From contig NZ_JAHVJO010000003.1 in NCBI RefSeq assembly GCF_019801215.1, forward strand, positions 434,001 to 498,000: a stretch of DNA of 64,000 nt, in the 5' to 3' direction. This stretch comes from Fictibacillus nanhaiensis (GTDB taxonomy: Bacteria > Bacillota > Bacilli > Bacillales > Fictibacillaceae). Position numbers and translations under genes: made by a program. Under the pieces are notes generated by a model. It was given only the letters and a program-made list of their open reading frames with translations, did not search any database and had not been told where the DNA came from. The stretch's first letter is position 1. The number at the start of each line of letters is the position of its first letter. Below are positions 62,045 through 64,000 of this stretch, piece by piece.

Positions 62045-63595
62045 TTACTTACTCTTATCTTTTTGTACAACACCGTACAGATCTAATCTTCTATCTCGTA
62101 AAAGTGTTACACTGCCTGTTTTGCGTTGTCTTCTTAATATTTCAAGGTCTACATCACCAACAACAACAGTTTCAATATTAGGATGACATTCCCCAACAAT
62201 ACCATCTCTCGGGAATGAAAAATCGGATGGTGTAAAAATACCTGACTGGGCATATTGGATATCCATATTTTCAACTTGTGACAAGTTACCCACTGTTCCA
62301 GCAATTGCTGTGTAGATCTCATTCTCAATTGCACGAGCCTGTGAGCAATAACGAACTCTTAAATAACCTTGGCGATCTTCCGTACAGAAAGGAGTGAAAA
62401 TAATTTTCGCTCCTTGATCTGTCACGATACGCGAAAGCTCAGGGAACTCAATATCATAACAGATTAAGATGGCAATCTTCCCACAATCTGTATCAAAAAC
62501 TTGTACTTTGTCACCTGCTGTAATTCCCCACCATTTTCGTTCATTCGGTGTGATATGAATTTTGTATTGTTTATCAATCGTGCCATCTCTTCTAAACAAG
62601 TAAGCAACATTGTATATGTCACCATCTTCTTCCACGAAGTGAGAGCCTCCAATAATATTTACGTTATATCTAACAGCAAGGTTTGTAAATAGCTCGATGT
62701 ATTGCTCCGTAAATTCAGTTAATTTTCGAATGGCTAAACTCGGGCTCTTTTCTTCGCAAAACGATAATAGCTGGGTAGTGAGCAATTCAGGGAAAACAGC
62801 AAAATCTGATCCTTGATCAGAAGCAACATCTGTATAATACTCCACTTGGGTTGCAAAATCTTCAAATGACTCAATCGTTTTCATCATATATTGAATGGCT
62901 GTAATTCGAACCGGCTCACTCGTTTTGAAGTATTTCTTCGTTTTGTTTGGAATATAATCTACATTGTTCCATTCCATGAGTGTTGCGTACGCATTGGATT
63001 GCTTGTCATCAGGAAGGTAGCTTTTGTTTAAACGCATGATTGTGAAACCATTCATTAGTTGAAACGTTAATACAGGGTCGTAAATATTATGCTGAATGAC
63101 TTCTCTTACATACTCTCTTGGAGACATTTCATTCGCATGTTTATGGTAGTTCGGTATTCTTCCACCAAGGATGATACTTTTTAAATTTTTCTGTTCAGCC
63201 AGCTCTTTACGCGCCTCATATAAACGGCGTCCAATCTTCATTCTTCTGTATTCTGGGTGCACCATGACTTCTATGCCATAAAGATTAAAGCCTTCAGGAT
63301 CATGATTTGTAATATAACCTTTATCCGTAATTTCGTCCCACGTATGCTTATCATCGTATTCATCAAAATTCAACATCAAACTTGAACAGCTTCCAACAAT
63401 TTTCCCTTCATATGTGACACAGAACTGTCCTTCTGGAAAAATTCTTAGATGGCTCTTTAACTGATCCCGCTCCCACGGCTCCATATTGCCAGGAAAACAA
63501 ATTTTTTGAAGCTCTAATATTTCATCTATATCTTCAAACTGAATGTTGCGAAGCTCTATTTTTTTCTCGAATTTGGAAACATCAAGCTCACTCAT
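62045..63595 (-). CDS. GNAT acetyltransferase-carbon-nitrogen hydrolase fusion
   Basis: A 516-residue two-domain protein. Residues about 14-190 form a GNAT domain (IQFEDIDEILELQKICFPGN; EVMVHPEYRRMKIGRRLYEARKELAE, the acetyl-CoA loop). Residues about 228-500 form a nitrilase/amidase domain with the catalytic triad Glu (AVFPELL), Lys (QYKIHITPNERKWWG) and Cys (ILICYDIEFPELSR). The fusion is known in bacteria, but the joint reaction is undetermined; the amidase may hydrolyse what the GNAT modifies. GAGGAGTGG precedes ATG 63595. Confidence 0.93.
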   Translation of the reverse strand: MSELDVSKFEKKIELRNIQFEDIDEILELQKICFPGNMEPWERDQLKSHLRIFPEGQFCVTYEGKIVGSCSSLMLNFDEYDDKHTWDEITDKGYITNHDPEGFNLYGIEVMVHPEYRRMKIGRRLYEARKELAEQKNLKSIILGGRIPNYHKHANEMSPREYVREVIQHNIYDPVLTFQLMNGFTIMRLNKSYLPDDKQSNAYATLMEWNNVDYIPNKTKKYFKTSEPVRITAIQYMMKTIESFEDFATQVEYYTDVASDQGSDFAVFPELLTTQLLSFCEEKSPSLAIRKLTEFTEQYIELFTNLAVRYNVNIIGGSHFVEEDGDIYNVAYLFRRDGTIDKQYKIHITPNERKWWGITAGDKVQVFDTDCGKIAILICYDIEFPELSRIVTDQGAKIIFTPFCTEDRQGYLRVRYCSQARAIENEIYTAIAGTVGNLSQVENMDIQYAQSGIFTPSDFSFPRDGIVGECHPNIETVVVGDVDLEILRRQRKTGSVTLLRDRRLDLYGVVQKDKSK

Positions 63596-63674
63596 CTATT
63601 CCACTCCTCTAACCTGCTTATTCACTTAATACCATCATACTTGATTCATAACGGACTTTATACCCTAATACCAA

Positions 63675-64000
63675 TCATTTCACTTTCTTCCGCTCTATTA
63701 GGTCTAGTAACGCTGATAACTCTAGTTCTGCTACAGACTCCATTTGATGATCCACTTCACCAAACGTCATATGCTTCGTAACTGAGTTTGGAATCGCGAC
63801 ACAGAAAAGTCCTGCTTTTTTTGCAGCCAACGATCCGTTCACTGAATCTTCAAAAGCGATGGCTTGTTCCGGTTTTACCCCTAGAGCTTCAACCGCTTTT
63901 AAATAAAGTGCTGGGTCAGGCTTAACTTTTTCCACATCATCTGCGGTTTTAATGACCTCAAAATAAGGAAGAAGATTTATCCGCTCAAGATGTTCGAGCA
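63675..64000 (-). CDS. HAD-IA hydrolase, 5' end beyond the window
   Basis: The 3' 108 codons of a HAD-IA phosphatase of the beta-phosphoglucomutase/YhcW type. The frame stays open to the window edge (LEHLERINLLPYFEVIKTADDVEKVKPDPALYLKAVEALGV); VKPDPALY is motif III with its Lys and IAFEDSVNGSLAAKKAGLFCVAIPN is motif IV with the metal-binding acids. The N-terminal nucleophile and cap lie outside the window. The internal ATG at 63935 is not the start. Confidence 0.85.
   Translation of the reverse strand, partial: LEHLERINLLPYFEVIKTADDVEKVKPDPALYLKAVEALGVKPEQAIAFEDSVNGSLAAKKAGLFCVAIPNSVTKHMTFGEVDHQMESVAELELSALLDLIERKKVK

Overview
The window looks like chromosome of a low-GC, endospore-forming Bacillaceae bacterium. 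Support comes from a ger germinant-receptor operon, SpoVR, a LysM/GH18 spore-cortex-type hydrolase, a YhbD-bactofilin pair, an FMN-riboswitch rib operon, strong GGAGG-type ribosome binding sites and U-rich intrinsic terminators. The genus cannot be fixed from the sequence alone; a Fictibacillus-like relative is only a guess. I saw no rRNA, tRNA, insertion sequence, prophage or CRISPR-Cas. Gene density is ordinary, with several decayed genes.

Layout. 0-5.1 kb: a VOC protein, then the rib operon (ribE-ribBA-ribH, minus strand) behind a complete FMN riboswitch, then a KtrB/D potassium channel. 5.2-8.9 kb: a frameshifted membrane protein, a YwaF-type protein and yhbD plus bactofilin. 8.9-13.9 kb: a guanidine-I riboswitch with a Gdx guanidinium exporter, then a gerA-C-D-B operon followed by an MFS relic. 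14-21 kb: DUF2332, DinB, SulP, a previously easy-to-miss 49-residue gene with its own promoter and terminator, an ECF sigma/anti-sigma pair and a GH18 hydrolase. 21-26 kb: a nucleosidase, a His-rich lipoprotein and a second riboflavin locus (GTP cyclohydrolase II paralogue, ribD, HAD phosphatase). 26-34 kb: an RsbR-type STAS protein, a sigma-54 activator with a textbook -24/-12 promoter in front of an aminotransferase and an SSS symporter, and padR-chrA. 34-46 kb: small VOC/SRPBCC/MFS/TetR genes, a very large ABC exporter, an orphan oligopeptide-type permease pair, an immunity-like pair (DUF695-RraB and SMI1-DUF4241) and an APH-family kinase. 47-54 kb: SpoVR, MFS, a beta-propeller protein and an arsenic locus (arsC divergent from arsR-arsB-arsI). 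54.8-60 kb: a CstR-controlled persulfide-detoxification operon (yrk/cst type). 60-64 kb: phosphoglucomutase, a GNAT-nitrilase fusion and a HAD gene cut by the window edge.

How the genes work together. The riboflavin pathway is split. Steps from GTP to the pyrimidine intermediate (second GCHII, RibD, possibly the HAD phosphatase) sit at 23.8-26.2 kb with no visible riboswitch, while the later enzymes sit under FMN control at 1-3.7 kb. The sulfur operon carries three CstR boxes of the form ATACCnnTAnGGGTAT, one of them overlapping a near-consensus promoter, so persulfide sensing should control the whole block.

The least explained signals are non-coding. (1) Three intergenic arrays (843-913, 8661-8829, 19504-19597) each repeat a different 9-10 bp phrase at a strict 20-21 bp period. 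(2) A palindrome TTAAACA-nn-TGTTTAA occurs five times (plus one shorter copy), in four cases just upstream of an intrinsic terminator in the transcribed direction and once inside a terminator loop. Neither is explained by known features I can name.
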